DNA from: Flavipsychrobacter sp.
GTDB lineage: Bacteria; Bacteroidota; Bacteroidia; Chitinophagales; Chitinophagaceae
DNA length: 64,000 nt
Direction of reading: 5' to 3'
Assembly: GCA_016787265.1 (NCBI GenBank)
Contig: JAEUVF010000008.1
Location: forward strand, 62,001-126,000
Part shown: positions 33,521 through 41,861 of the stretch, piece by piece
Numbering within the stretch: position 1 is the first letter of the stretch
Layout: the number at the start of each line of letters is the position of its first letter
Notes under the pieces: model-generated
The model's database searches: none
The model's input: the letters and a program-made list of their open reading frames with translations, nothing else
Told to the model about the DNA's origin: nothing
Program-made: the position numbers and the translations under genes

Positions 33521-34309
33521 ATGACCTTATGTAAGAGTTGCCTTCTTTGGGCCCTTCTTTTTATTTCTTTTCTTCCTGCCTTTAGCCAGGAAGACAGTCT
33601 CTCTGATAATTATTACCGGATTAACAAAAGGTATATTGGAAGTTATTTTTCTGATTTCCCCAGGGTTTTATCTGCCCCTGCCCGATATACCAGAAAAGAC
33701 TGGACTACTGTAGCGATTGTTGTTGCAGGAACCGGGACGGTGTTGACGCTGGACAGAAGTATCAAAAAATGGGTACAGGCTAACCGCAATTCTTTTTTCG
33801 ACCAGACTTCCCGAATTATTGAACCTTTTGGAAATGAATATTCTCCCTATATAGTTGGTGCCATGTATCTGACCGGAGTATTAACAAAAGACAGAAGGAT
33901 GGAGCATGTTTCACTTGTTTCAGCAAAATCTCTTTTTTTTTCGACGCTCCTTACGGCCGGATCAAAACAGTTGGTAAGACGCCGACGGCCATCCTATACA
34001 GATGATCCTTTTCAAATAAACAGTATGTTCCAGGGAGGACGTGAGTGGACCTCCTTTCCATCCGGTCATGCAAATACTGTGTTTACTGTAGCAACTGCAA
34101 TTGCGCTTCAGTATAAAGAAAAAAAATGGGTTCCATATGTTGCTTATGGAATTGCCGGCCTAACCGGCGTGTCCAGGATCTATGATAACCGGCATTGGGC
34201 AACTGATGTATTGATGGGTGCTGCCATGGGGCATTTCATCACAAGAACTGTATATCATATTGAAGAAGCAAAGGCAAGAAAGAAAGAACGGAAAACCCTC
34301 TCGTTTTAA
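33521..34309 (+). CDS. PAP2-family phosphatase, exported or membrane-bound
   Basis: A type 2 phosphatidic acid phosphatase of 262 residues. The three active-site motifs are present: KQLVRRRRP (KxxxxxxRP), FPSGHANT (PSGH) and SRIYDNRHWATD (SRxxxxxHxxxD). An N-terminal signal or anchor (CLLWALLFISFLPAFSQ) precedes it, followed by a few hydrophobic helices. Members dephosphorylate phosphatidate, undecaprenyl diphosphate or lipid A; the substrate here is unknown. The gene converges on the CorC-type gene, whose stop lies 9 bases beyond. Confidence 0.92.
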   Translation: MTLCKSCLLWALLFISFLPAFSQEDSLSDNYYRINKRYIGSYFSDFPRVLSAPARYTRKDWTTVAIVVAGTGTVLTLDRSIKKWVQANRNSFFDQTSRIIEPFGNEYSPYIVGAMYLTGVLTKDRRMEHVSLVSAKSLFFSTLLTAGSKQLVRRRRPSYTDDPFQINSMFQGGREWTSFPSGHANTVFTVATAIALQYKEKKWVPYVAYGIAGLTGVSRIYDNRHWATDVLMGAAMGHFITRTVYHIEEAKARKKERKTLSF

Positions 34310-34318
34310 CTACGCTTC

Positions 34319-35593
34319 TTATTTCAGCACTTTTAATTTTACCATTTCAATTCGGGTATGGCTTACTGATAGTATCTCAAACTCAAAATTGTCTATGATA
34401 ATTCTGTCCTTGATCTTGGGGATGGTTTCATGGTGCTGAATGATAAATCCTGATAAGGTTTCAGCTTCTTCCCGGGTAAATTCAAGATCGTATTTATCGC
34501 TCAGGTAATCCAGTTCCAGCCGCCCGGAAAAAATGAATTCCCGGTCATTTAACTTTTTCTCTTCCAGTTCTTCCGTATCATGTTCATCCTGGATTTCTCC
34601 AAAAATTTCTTCCAGCAAATCTTCCATTGTAACAATACCGGATGTGCCGCCAAACTCGTCTACCACCCAGGCCATGCTTTTTCGTTCCTTTGTGAACTTA
34701 TTAATCAGATCGGTCGCATTCATACTTTCCGGAACAGCAGGAATAGGTAATAATACGTCTGCCAGGGTAGCCGGATTTTCAAACATATCAAGCTGGTGGA
34801 TATAGCCGACAATATGATCAATATTTCCTTCGTATACAATGAGTTTGCTGAGTTTGGTTTCAATGAATCTTTCCAGTGCTTTTTCTACAGAACTGTTGAT
34901 TTCAATTCCTTCAATCTCTTTTCTGGGTATGAGGCACTGCCTGACCCGAACAGTTGGCAATGAAAGGGCATTTTCAATCAGGTGTGCATTCATATCCTGC
35001 CCATCTCCATCAGACTCGTGACTGGCTTGCAGGTAGTAGCTGTCCAGATCAACTCTGAAAAAGCTTTCCTTTTTTTCATCAATCCGGACATTAAAAAAAT
35101 ACTTCAGGATCGCTTGTGATAAGGTTACGAGCATATCAGCAACCGGATGTGTTATCCAGAAGAAAAAATTCGCAAACGAGGCTATTCCAGAATTTAGCAA
35201 CCACTCATTTTTCGATCTCCAGATTGCTCTTGGCAAAAATTCGCCAAAAAAAATAAAAATAATTCCGGCAAGCATGATCTCCACAAACAAATGGGTTAAA
35301 TCGGCGGCCCCTTCCGGAAGAACTTTTTCAAGATATAACCATGCAGGTTCCAATGCCTGGCCTATCATCAACCCATAGGCAACCAAACAGAAAGTTAACC
35401 AAATTAATACCACGCCAATAAAGAGGGAGGATCGATCGAAAAAGTAGCTGACCAATGTGCCGCCTGTTCTGCCCTGTTTCTTCCGTAGCTCTACAGAAAG
35501 GCGGTTAATGCTTCCAAAAGCAGCTTCAATGCCTACGAAAAAGCCTGCCAGCAAAAGAAAAAATACAATAAGGCCGATCGTGTTCCAGTTCAT
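34319..35593 (-). CDS. CNNM/CorC-type membrane protein with CBS domains (hemolysin/GldE family)
   Basis: The protein (424 residues) has a DUF21 (CNNM) domain with about four hydrophobic helices up to residue 150, two CBS motifs (about 205-330, including VRVRQCLIPRKEIEGI and MAWVVDEFGGTSGIVTMEDLLEEIFG) and a C-terminal CorC/HlyC domain (FIFSGRLELDYLSDKYDLEF). Members take part in magnesium or cobalt efflux. GldE of gliding bacteria belongs to the same family, but no gldD or ssb is next to it here, so I do not use that name. A near-consensus -7 box (TATATTCG) lies at 35600-35607 on the minus strand. Confidence 0.9.
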   Translation of the reverse strand: MNWNTIGLIVFFLLLAGFFVGIEAAFGSINRLSVELRKKQGRTGGTLVSYFFDRSSLFIGVVLIWLTFCLVAYGLMIGQALEPAWLYLEKVLPEGAADLTHLFVEIMLAGIIFIFFGEFLPRAIWRSKNEWLLNSGIASFANFFFWITHPVADMLVTLSQAILKYFFNVRIDEKKESFFRVDLDSYYLQASHESDGDGQDMNAHLIENALSLPTVRVRQCLIPRKEIEGIEINSSVEKALERFIETKLSKLIVYEGNIDHIVGYIHQLDMFENPATLADVLLPIPAVPESMNATDLINKFTKERKSMAWVVDEFGGTSGIVTMEDLLEEIFGEIQDEHDTEELEEKKLNDREFIFSGRLELDYLSDKYDLEFTREEAETLSGFIIQHHETIPKIKDRIIIDNFEFEILSVSHTRIEMVKLKVLK

Positions 35594-35645
35594 ACACTAC
35601 GAATATAAGCATAGTTTTGGCATAGAAAGAACTGCCGCCTGCGGT

Positions 35646-36221
35646 TTACCGGTTAAGAAAAGAGCCAATTAATGCAGCAGCTTCCTGGCAGGCTTTCTCC
35701 AGTTGATCATTTACGATTACATGATCAAAATGATGTTTGAAGCCGATTTCATAGGACGCTTTATTTACCCTGGCGGCCAGGCTCTCTGCTGATTCTGTAC
35801 CCCTGCTTACCAGGCGTTTTTTTAGTTCCTCTACCGAAGGAGGTTCAATAAACAGCGAAAGGGAATTGTTTGGGTATTGCTGTTGAATATGGATAGCCCC
35901 TTTTACATCTATGTCCAGCATGGGCACCTGGTGTAGTGACCAGATTCGTTCCATTTCAGACTTAAGCGTACCATAATATTTACCTTCATAAACCATTTCC
36001 CATTCCATAAAATCATTTTGGCGGATATGATTTTTGAATTCTTCTACCGACATGAAATAATAATCTTTTCCATGTTGCTCCAAGCCTCTCGGTGAACGGG
36101 TTGCAGCGGATATAGAAAATGCCAATTGAGGGAACTGTTTCAGAAGATAACGGGTGATAGATGTTTTGCCTGCTCCCGAGGGAGCAGTTATGATTATAAT
36201 TTTTTTATTGCTGTATTCCAT
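35646..36221 (-). CDS. gmk: Guanylate kinase
   Basis: At 191 residues it has the P-loop APSGAGKTS (13-21), the GMP-binding RSPRGLEQHGKDYYFMS segment, and the later RLVSRGTES block. It phosphorylates GMP to GDP using ATP and is essential for nucleotide metabolism. The start codon overlaps the murA stop region by one base (36221), so the two are translated as a pair. Order is DUF4290, murA, gmk on the minus strand. Confidence 0.97.
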   Translation of the reverse strand: MEYSNKKIIIITAPSGAGKTSITRYLLKQFPQLAFSISAATRSPRGLEQHGKDYYFMSVEEFKNHIRQNDFMEWEMVYEGKYYGTLKSEMERIWSLHQVPMLDIDVKGAIHIQQQYPNNSLSLFIEPPSVEELKKRLVSRGTESAESLAARVNKASYEIGFKHHFDHVIVNDQLEKACQEAAALIGSFLNR

Positions 36222-37525
36222 CAGATCCTTTTAATATCCGCTCCTAATGCTTTTAGTCTGGTGTCTATATATTGATATCCGCGATCTATCTGTTCGATAT
36301 TCTGAATGATACTTTTCCCTTCAGCACTCAAGGCTGCTATGAGCAGAGAAACTCCCGCACGAATGTCCGGACTGCTCATGGTGATTCCCCTCAACTTCTG
36401 CTCCCTGCCATGCCCAATCACAGCAGCCCGATGCGGATCACATAAGATGATTTGTGCGCCCATGTCAATCAGTTTGTCAACAAAAAACAATCGGCTCTCA
36501 AACATCTTCTGGTGAATCAATACAGACCCTTTGGCCTGCGTTGCTACTACCAGTACAATACTCAGGAGGTCAGGTGTAAATCCAGGCCAGGGATGATCTG
36601 AAATGGTGAGTACTGATCCATCCAGAAAGGATTGAATCTCATATACTTCCTGCTCTGGTATCAGGATATCATCCCCCCGGAATTCCATTTGAATTCCCAA
36701 TTGCCGGAATTTTTCAGGGATAATTCCAAGGTGCTCAATGCCGGCTCCCTTTATTTCGATCTGGCTCTGAGTCATGGCTGCCAGGCCAATGAAGGAACCA
36801 ACTTCTATCATATCAGGCAGCATGCTGTGCTCTGTACCTCCTAAATAATCTACCCCTTCAATGGTCAAGAGATTACTTCCAATACCCCTGATTTTCGCAC
36901 CCATCCGATTCAGCATTTTACATAACTGCTGCAAATAGGGCTCACAAGCTGCATTGTAAATGGTTGTTTCTCCTTTGGCCATCACGGCTGCCATCAAAAT
37001 ATTGGCAGTTCCTGTTACAGAGGGTTCATCCAGCAACATGTAACAACCTTTCAGCTGAGAGGCATCAAGATGAAAAAAACCATCCTCCGGATGGTATTCA
37101 AACCGGGTACCCAATTTTTCAAAACCGATAATATGTGTATCAAGGCGCCTGCGACCAATTTTATCACCACCAGGTTTTGGAATGAATGCCGTTTTAAAAC
37201 GTGCTAGCAGTGGTCCTGCCAACATTACAGATCCACGAAGCCTGCCGCTTTTATTTCGGAATTCAATACTATTCAGGTAATCTATATTTATATCATCTGC
37301 CTTGAAAACAGCAGTATGCCTGTCGATCCGGTTTATTTTAACTCCGATATCTCCGAGTAATTCAATCAGTAAATTGACATCGAGAATGTCTGGTATGTTT
37401 TCAATCCGGACTTCTTCCGGCGTTAAAAGGACAGCGCACAGAATTTGAAGCGCTTCGTTTTTGGCACCCTGGGGAATAATACTACCCGAGAGCTTTTTGC
37501 CTCCGGTTACTTCAAAACGATCCAT
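36221..37525 (-). CDS. murA: UDP-N-acetylglucosamine 1-carboxyvinyltransferase
   Basis: The 434-residue protein is MurA, which adds enolpyruvate to UDP-GlcNAc in the first committed step of peptidoglycan synthesis. It shows the catalytic K22 in QGAKNEAL, the RLRGSVMLAGPLLARF block and the active-site loop. In that loop the residue usually a cysteine is an aspartate: PGGDKIGRRRLDTH with D121. This Cys-to-Asp form is known from mycobacteria and chlamydiae and makes the enzyme insensitive to fosfomycin. It follows the DUF4290 gene by 35 bases and overlaps gmk by one base, forming an operon. Confidence 0.96.
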   Translation of the reverse strand: MDRFEVTGGKKLSGSIIPQGAKNEALQILCAVLLTPEEVRIENIPDILDVNLLIELLGDIGVKINRIDRHTAVFKADDINIDYLNSIEFRNKSGRLRGSVMLAGPLLARFKTAFIPKPGGDKIGRRRLDTHIIGFEKLGTRFEYHPEDGFFHLDASQLKGCYMLLDEPSVTGTANILMAAVMAKGETTIYNAACEPYLQQLCKMLNRMGAKIRGIGSNLLTIEGVDYLGGTEHSMLPDMIEVGSFIGLAAMTQSQIEIKGAGIEHLGIIPEKFRQLGIQMEFRGDDILIPEQEVYEIQSFLDGSVLTISDHPWPGFTPDLLSIVLVVATQAKGSVLIHQKMFESRLFFVDKLIDMGAQIILCDPHRAAVIGHGREQKLRGITMSSPDIRAGVSLLIAALSAEGKSIIQNIEQIDRGYQYIDTRLKALGADIKRI

Positions 37526-37560
37526 GAAGTTGATGGATTAGTGTGGTAATGATTGGACAG

Positions 37561-38274
37561 TTATTTAAACCGCTTCTTGAACTTTTGACCGCGGTTGCCG
37601 CCATTGCGGTTGTCGCCGCCGCCGCCCCTTGAATCACGTTGTTCATTCCGGCCCTGATTTCCTCCGCTACGTTGCTGGAACTTCTGAGGTCGTTTTCCTC
37701 CGCCACCCCGATAATCACGCTGACCTTCATTGGCACGGTAAGCTTTCACAAAGGGTGTATTGGTGAACTCCAATTGACCTCCTGTGATTGAGTTCAACTC
37801 GCTTTGAATGGCATCATCGTGCACATTTTCCTTATGCCAGTTGCTGTAAGCCAGCTTCATATAATAAGCAATAGCATTGGCGAACCCCTGTCTTTTCTCC
37901 GGATTTTCCTCCGCAAGCGCTTTTTGAATTACTACCTCAATGTTTTTTCCAATATGCGAATACCGGGGGTATCCTTTGGGATAACGAAGTGGGGAAGGTT
38001 TTGCTTTCAGCGTCTCCTTGGTTGGAATCGGGTAGGGTGATTCCACCTCCAGTTTAAAGTCTGATATGAGGAATAGGTGATCCCAAAGTTTATGACGGAA
38101 ATCTTCTACATTCTTAAGATGAGGGTTTAAAAAACCCATCAGTTCGATCACCGCCTTGGCATTCTTCTGTCTTTTTTCTGTGTCTTCCAGCGACATCAGG
38201 TATTCAATCATGTTTTGAATATGCCTTCCGTACTCGCGCATCACAAGGTGATTTCTGGTAGTGTTGTATTCCAT
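37561..38274 (-). CDS. DUF4290 protein with a Gly/Arg-rich tail
   Basis: The first 175 residues form the helical DUF4290 domain (MEYNTTRNHLVMREYGRHIQ opening, PYPIPTKETLKAKPSPLRYP motif). The last 50 residues are low-complexity, rich in Gly, Arg, Asn and Gln, with RGGGGKR, RGGGGDNRNGGNRG and a KKRFK end. Such RGG-like tails bind RNA in other proteins. DUF4290 genes commonly precede murA in Bacteroidota, as here. No function is established to my knowledge. A role in RNA binding is inference. Confidence 0.88.
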   Translation of the reverse strand: MEYNTTRNHLVMREYGRHIQNMIEYLMSLEDTEKRQKNAKAVIELMGFLNPHLKNVEDFRHKLWDHLFLISDFKLEVESPYPIPTKETLKAKPSPLRYPKGYPRYSHIGKNIEVVIQKALAEENPEKRQGFANAIAYYMKLAYSNWHKENVHDDAIQSELNSITGGQLEFTNTPFVKAYRANEGQRDYRGGGGKRPQKFQQRSGGNQGRNEQRDSRGGGGDNRNGGNRGQKFKKRFK

Positions 38275-38294
38275 TCAGTCAAATTGTCGTATTG

Positions 38295-38302
38295 CAAATG
38301 TA
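38295..38302 (-). promoter_or_regulatory. -7 promoter element of the DUF4290-murA-gmk operon
   Basis: Minus strand reads TACATTTG, a perfect consensus match, 20 bases before the ATG at 38274. The -33 box is not clear. Confidence 0.55.
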
Positions 38303-38350
38303 AGTCTTGAGATTCAGGAAAATGCAGCAATTTGCAGCGTTTCTTTAATT

Positions 38351-39475
38351 ATGAGCATGAAATCCATAGCCTGTTTTATTGACCCCCTTGTTTCTGCCGG
38401 TCCGGAAACACCTGAAGCTGCTTTCCAGGAAGCACTGCTCCCTTTAATCAGCCGCCTGCCGGAATACCGTTTTGTACTGCTGAGTACCTTTCCTGATTTA
38501 GCCTGGGAAGAAAACCTGGACGGTCAGGTGGAACTGGTTCAGTTTACTGTTCCCAAGTCCTTCCTGGCAAGCTATGAAACCAGGTTGATCAAAGGGCTGA
38601 AAGCCTGGCTTGACCAACATCAGCCATCGGTTTTCATCAGTTTTGATAAAAATGCAATGGTTGAAGATACGCGAAATACCCTGTTGTTTAGCGCGGCATC
38701 CAGGCTACTTACTGATGCGAAAGGAAATAGAATCATAAAAGCATCGGCTAAATTGCCCGGCTGGGCAAGCGCCAGTTTAATATGTCTGCCTTTCACCACC
38801 GATAAGGAACAGGTTCTTCAGGTTTATCCGGCTTTAAATAAACAACTAAAAGTTCAGTATCCTGCCCTTCAGCCCGATTGTCCTACTATTTCATGGTCGG
38901 AACAGGAAACGATCAAAATCAGGCATTCAGGCGGGCGGGACTATTTTCTGTATACGGGCCCCCTTCATGCGGGGGAAGAAATAATTCAGTTACTCAAATC
39001 CTATTCTCTATTGAAAAAATGGCTGATGACCGGTATGCCGTTGATACTGGCTGGTCCGGCTACAGAAGAAACCCCGGCGTTGGAGACCCTTCTCAAAACC
39101 TATAAATACCGGGCAGATGTTACGCTGTTGCCGGATCCGGACCAGGTTGAACTAAGTCCGCTTCTGGCGGGTGCTTACCTGGTGGCTTATCCTTACCGGG
39201 AGGGTGCTGTAACCTGGCCTTTGGAATGGGCTATTAGTGCTGGCACGCCACTGGTTACGACCAGCCATTCCAATACCAAAGAGATTTGTGGTGAAGCAGC
39301 CTGGTATGCTCCAGCCGGAGATCTTGATGCATGGGCTCACCAGATGATGTTGCTTTATAAGGACGAACACCAGCGCAGCAAGCTAATCGAAAAGCAACAG
39401 GAGCGGCGGCTGGTCCTTAATCAGTCGGTCACGCTGGATCAGTATGCCCTTTTTATCCGCCAGCTTTCTGCCTGA
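38351..39475 (+). CDS. GT4-like glycosyltransferase
   Basis: The protein (374 residues from ATG 38351) has two Rossmann-like halves. The C-terminal half shows YFLYTGPLHAGEEIIQLLKSYSLL, MPLILAGPATE, LPDPDQVELSPLLAGAYLVAYPY and PLEWAISAGTPLVTTSHSNTKEICGEAAWYAPAGDLDAWA, the usual pattern of a family GT4 donor-binding domain. It should move a sugar from a nucleotide donor onto an unknown acceptor. There is no cluster of sugar-nucleotide genes nearby. The longer frame to 38261 would overlap the divergent gene start and is not favoured. Confidence 0.82.
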   Translation: MSMKSIACFIDPLVSAGPETPEAAFQEALLPLISRLPEYRFVLLSTFPDLAWEENLDGQVELVQFTVPKSFLASYETRLIKGLKAWLDQHQPSVFISFDKNAMVEDTRNTLLFSAASRLLTDAKGNRIIKASAKLPGWASASLICLPFTTDKEQVLQVYPALNKQLKVQYPALQPDCPTISWSEQETIKIRHSGGRDYFLYTGPLHAGEEIIQLLKSYSLLKKWLMTGMPLILAGPATEETPALETLLKTYKYRADVTLLPDPDQVELSPLLAGAYLVAYPYREGAVTWPLEWAISAGTPLVTTSHSNTKEICGEAAWYAPAGDLDAWAHQMMLLYKDEHQRSKLIEKQQERRLVLNQSVTLDQYALFIRQLSA

Positions 39476-39482
39476 TTAATAC

Positions 39483-39490
39483 TAGTTTTG
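39483..39490 (+). promoter_or_regulatory. -7 promoter element of gldC
   Basis: TAGTTTTG matches TAnnTTTG perfectly, 18 bases before the ATG at 39509. No TTTG sits 19 bases further up. Confidence 0.5.
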
Positions 39491-39508
39491 CACCCATAAA
39501 CCGCTTGT

Positions 39509-39859
39509 ATGCAGCAATCTACAATTACTATTGATGTTCAATTGGATCCCGATAAAGTTCCTGCCCAGATCAACTGGAGCGCTACCGCAAGTACAGCCGA
39601 AGAAGCTCAGAAAGCCAAAGCAATGATGCTCGCTTTCTGGGATGGAGCAGAAAAAACGGCCCTCCGGATTGACCTCTGGACCAAGGATATGATGGTGGAC
39701 GAAATGGCTGATTTTTTCTACCAAACCCTGCTGACCATGGCAGATACCTACCAGCGTGCTACCCGCAACGAAGAACAGGTAAACGACCTCAGAAATTTCG
39801 CGAAAGATTTTTATAAAAAATTCCAGGAGCAACAAATGAAGGAAAACCAGTTGAAGTGA
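39509..39859 (+). CDS. gldC: Gliding motility protein GldC
   Basis: The 116-residue sequence has the GldC pattern: ITIDVQLDPDKVPAQINWSA at the start and MMLAFWDGAEKTALRIDLWTKDMMVDEMADFFYQTLLTMADTYQRAT in the middle, followed by a charged helix. GldC is a small cytoplasmic protein associated with gliding motility in Flavobacterium; its molecular role is not known. Here it stands alone, away from gldB and the other gld genes. Motility cannot be judged from one gene, since gldC is kept in many non-motile Bacteroidota. Confidence 0.92.
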   Translation: MQQSTITIDVQLDPDKVPAQINWSATASTAEEAQKAKAMMLAFWDGAEKTALRIDLWTKDMMVDEMADFFYQTLLTMADTYQRATRNEEQVNDLRNFAKDFYKKFQEQQMKENQLK

Positions 39860-39920
39860 GAATTATGAATTCACTACTTCCATTCTTCCTTTCCTCCACT
39901 CCCCCTTTAAATTAATTACC
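39860..39920. other. CT-rich intergenic stretch between gldC and the YqeY gene
   Basis: About 35 bases (39877-39911) are nearly all C and T, similar in kind to the longer tract at 2464-2568 but without clear units. No hairpin terminator is seen. Confidence 0.5.
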
Positions 39921-40370
39921 ATGACTTTAGAAGAAAAAATAATGGCCGAAATGAAAGAGGCCATGAAAGCAAAAAATGAAGCATCATTAAGAAGCTTACG
40001 TGCCATCAAAGCGGAAATTATTAAAGCCAAAACGGAGCCGGGAGCGAATGGCCAGTTAACGGAGGAGAATGCAGCGAAAATGTTGCAAAAAATGGTGAAG
40101 CAGCGTCGGGATTCCCTGGATATTTTTCGCCAGCAAAATCGGGAGGATCTGGCTGCCAAAGAACAGGAGGAGATCAGTGTTATTGAACAGTTTCTTCCAA
40201 AACAACTGACTGAAGAAGAACTTAGGGAGGCATTGAAAGTTATTATTTCTGAAGTTGGGGCAAGTTCGGTTGCGGATCTGGGTAAGGTAATGGGATTGGC
40301 TACAAAAAAGCTGGCCGGACAAGCGGATGGCAAAGCTATTTCAGCCCAGGTAAAAACACTTTTGTCCTAA
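39921..40370 (+). CDS. GatB/YqeY domain protein
   Basis: The 149-residue protein is a stand-alone YqeY domain: MTLEEKIMAEMKEAMKAKNE start, LRSLRAIKAEIIKAKTEPG, VIEQFLPKQLTEEELREAL and GKVMGLATKKLAGQADGKAIS. The same domain is the tail of GatB in the tRNA amidotransferase, where it touches tRNA. The free-standing version is thought to act in tRNA-related processes but has no proven reaction. Its neighbours do not help. The family length is normal. Confidence 0.93.
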   Translation: MTLEEKIMAEMKEAMKAKNEASLRSLRAIKAEIIKAKTEPGANGQLTEENAAKMLQKMVKQRRDSLDIFRQQNREDLAAKEQEEISVIEQFLPKQLTEEELREALKVIISEVGASSVADLGKVMGLATKKLAGQADGKAISAQVKTLLS

Positions 40371-40416
40371 GCAACCATTCCCTGTCTGGTAACGGACTGG
40401 TTATAAATCAGCTGAT

Positions 40417-40968
40417 TTGATAGATATTGTAACGTTCCTGATATTGGCTTTGGCTGTTTTCAAAGGAATCCGAAATGGATTGGTAATGGCTGTTTTTTCA
40501 CTTGTAGCGCTGTTTTTAGGAGTACTTGCAGCGTTGAAACTGTCTGCCACTGTCGTATTATGGCTCGGGGGCAATGTTGAAATTTCCACCAGGTGGCTGC
40601 CGTTTTTGGCTTTCCTTTTAGTGTTTGTGGTTGTGGTGGTCCTGGTAAATATGATCGGGAAATTGCTGGAAGCAACTACTGAATGGGCCTTTTTAGGTTG
40701 GGTTAACAAAGGATTTGGAATTGTATTTTATGCCATCATCTATCTGCTGATATGGTCCCTGGTGATTTTTTACCTGGATAAATTATCACTGATCAGCCAG
40801 GAAGCAATGGAATCTTCTGTTACTTATCCTATAATTGCACCATGGGGCCCCAACGCGGTTGACTGGATTGCCTCGATAATGCCCATATTCAAGGATATCC
40901 TGAATGATATAGGGAGTTTCCTGGAACGATTTTCAGAAGAAAAAAATCCAGACATACATACTGTTTAG
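40417..40968 (+). CDS. CvpA-family membrane protein
   Basis: The protein (183 residues) has four hydrophobic helices and the CvpA pattern: MIDIVTFLILALAVFKGIRNGLVMAVFSLVALFLG at the start and WAFLGWVNKGFGIVFYAIIYLLIWSL near 100. CvpA proteins lie in the inner membrane and affect colicin V production and envelope stress; their mechanism is unclear. The start is a TTG (40417), chosen because the family begins at this point and no ATG fits. It lies 46 bases after the YqeY gene and may be co-transcribed. Confidence 0.88.
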   Translation: MIDIVTFLILALAVFKGIRNGLVMAVFSLVALFLGVLAALKLSATVVLWLGGNVEISTRWLPFLAFLLVFVVVVVLVNMIGKLLEATTEWAFLGWVNKGFGIVFYAIIYLLIWSLVIFYLDKLSLISQEAMESSVTYPIIAPWGPNAVDWIASIMPIFKDILNDIGSFLERFSEEKNPDIHTV

Positions 40969-41055
40969 CAAGCCTACGGCCGCAGTGCCGCTGGTAATAA
41001 TTGGGCTAAATGGACTATTTTAGCAATTCATTGGAAGTATTATTTTTACGAAGAG

Positions 41056-41832
41056 ATGCAATACGAGATCAAACAGCTGGATAAATTCAAGTACATCGAG
41101 GAAGGGGAGGGGGAACCTTTAGTCCTGCTCCATGGTCTTTTTGGAGCCCTGAGCAATTTCAGAGACCTTATCGAATACTTTCGAAATCACTACAAAGTGG
41201 TGGTTCCAATGCTGCCGTTGTTTGAGCTGGATATCCTGCATACTTCCGTAGGCGGACTGCAAAAATTTGTTTACAAATTCATTGAAGCCAAAGATTACCG
41301 GAATGTTCATTTGCTGGGTAATTCCCTGGGTGGGCATGTTGGCCTCGTTCATGTATTGAAGCATCCTGAACGAATTCGTAGCCTGACCCTGACCGGTAGT
41401 TCGGGGCTTTTTGAAAACGGAATGGGGGATACTTACCCTAAACGCGGTGATTACGAATATATCAGGAAAAAAACAGAAGTCACATTTTACGACCCCAAAA
41501 TGGCCACCAAAGAGCTGGTGGATGAGGTATATGAGATTACCACCAGCCGACTGAAGGTCATTAAGATCATTGCTCTCGCAAAAAGTGCGATTCGTAATAA
41601 TCTTGGTGAAGAATTAAGCCAGATTAAGCAACCTACCCTCCTTGTTTGGGGAAATAATGATACCATCACTCCTCCCTTTGTAGGCAGGGAGTTCAATAGA
41701 TTGATTCCTAATAGTGAACTGCATTTTATAGATAAGTGCGGACATGCCCCGATGATGGAACGTCCCGAAGAATTCAACAAAATTCTTCATAAATTTTTGA
41801 CGAAACTTAATGAACCGGCAGCGGTTGCCTGA
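41056..41832 (+). CDS. Alpha/beta hydrolase
   Basis: At 258 residues it has the fold's landmarks: LLHGLFGA oxyanion loop near 24-30, nucleophile S90 in GNSLGGH, D202 in NNDTITPP and H230 in CGHAPMMERPEEF. No signal peptide is present, so it is cytoplasmic. The substrate is unknown; esterases, thioesterases and carbon-carbon hydrolases share this plan. It precedes the CBS-domain gene by 29 bases and may share its transcript. Confidence 0.9.
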   Translation: MQYEIKQLDKFKYIEEGEGEPLVLLHGLFGALSNFRDLIEYFRNHYKVVVPMLPLFELDILHTSVGGLQKFVYKFIEAKDYRNVHLLGNSLGGHVGLVHVLKHPERIRSLTLTGSSGLFENGMGDTYPKRGDYEYIRKKTEVTFYDPKMATKELVDEVYEITTSRLKVIKIIALAKSAIRNNLGEELSQIKQPTLLVWGNNDTITPPFVGREFNRLIPNSELHFIDKCGHAPMMERPEEFNKILHKFLTKLNEPAAVA

Positions 41833-41861
41833 GATTTGTCGTCTATACATAAACGAAACAA

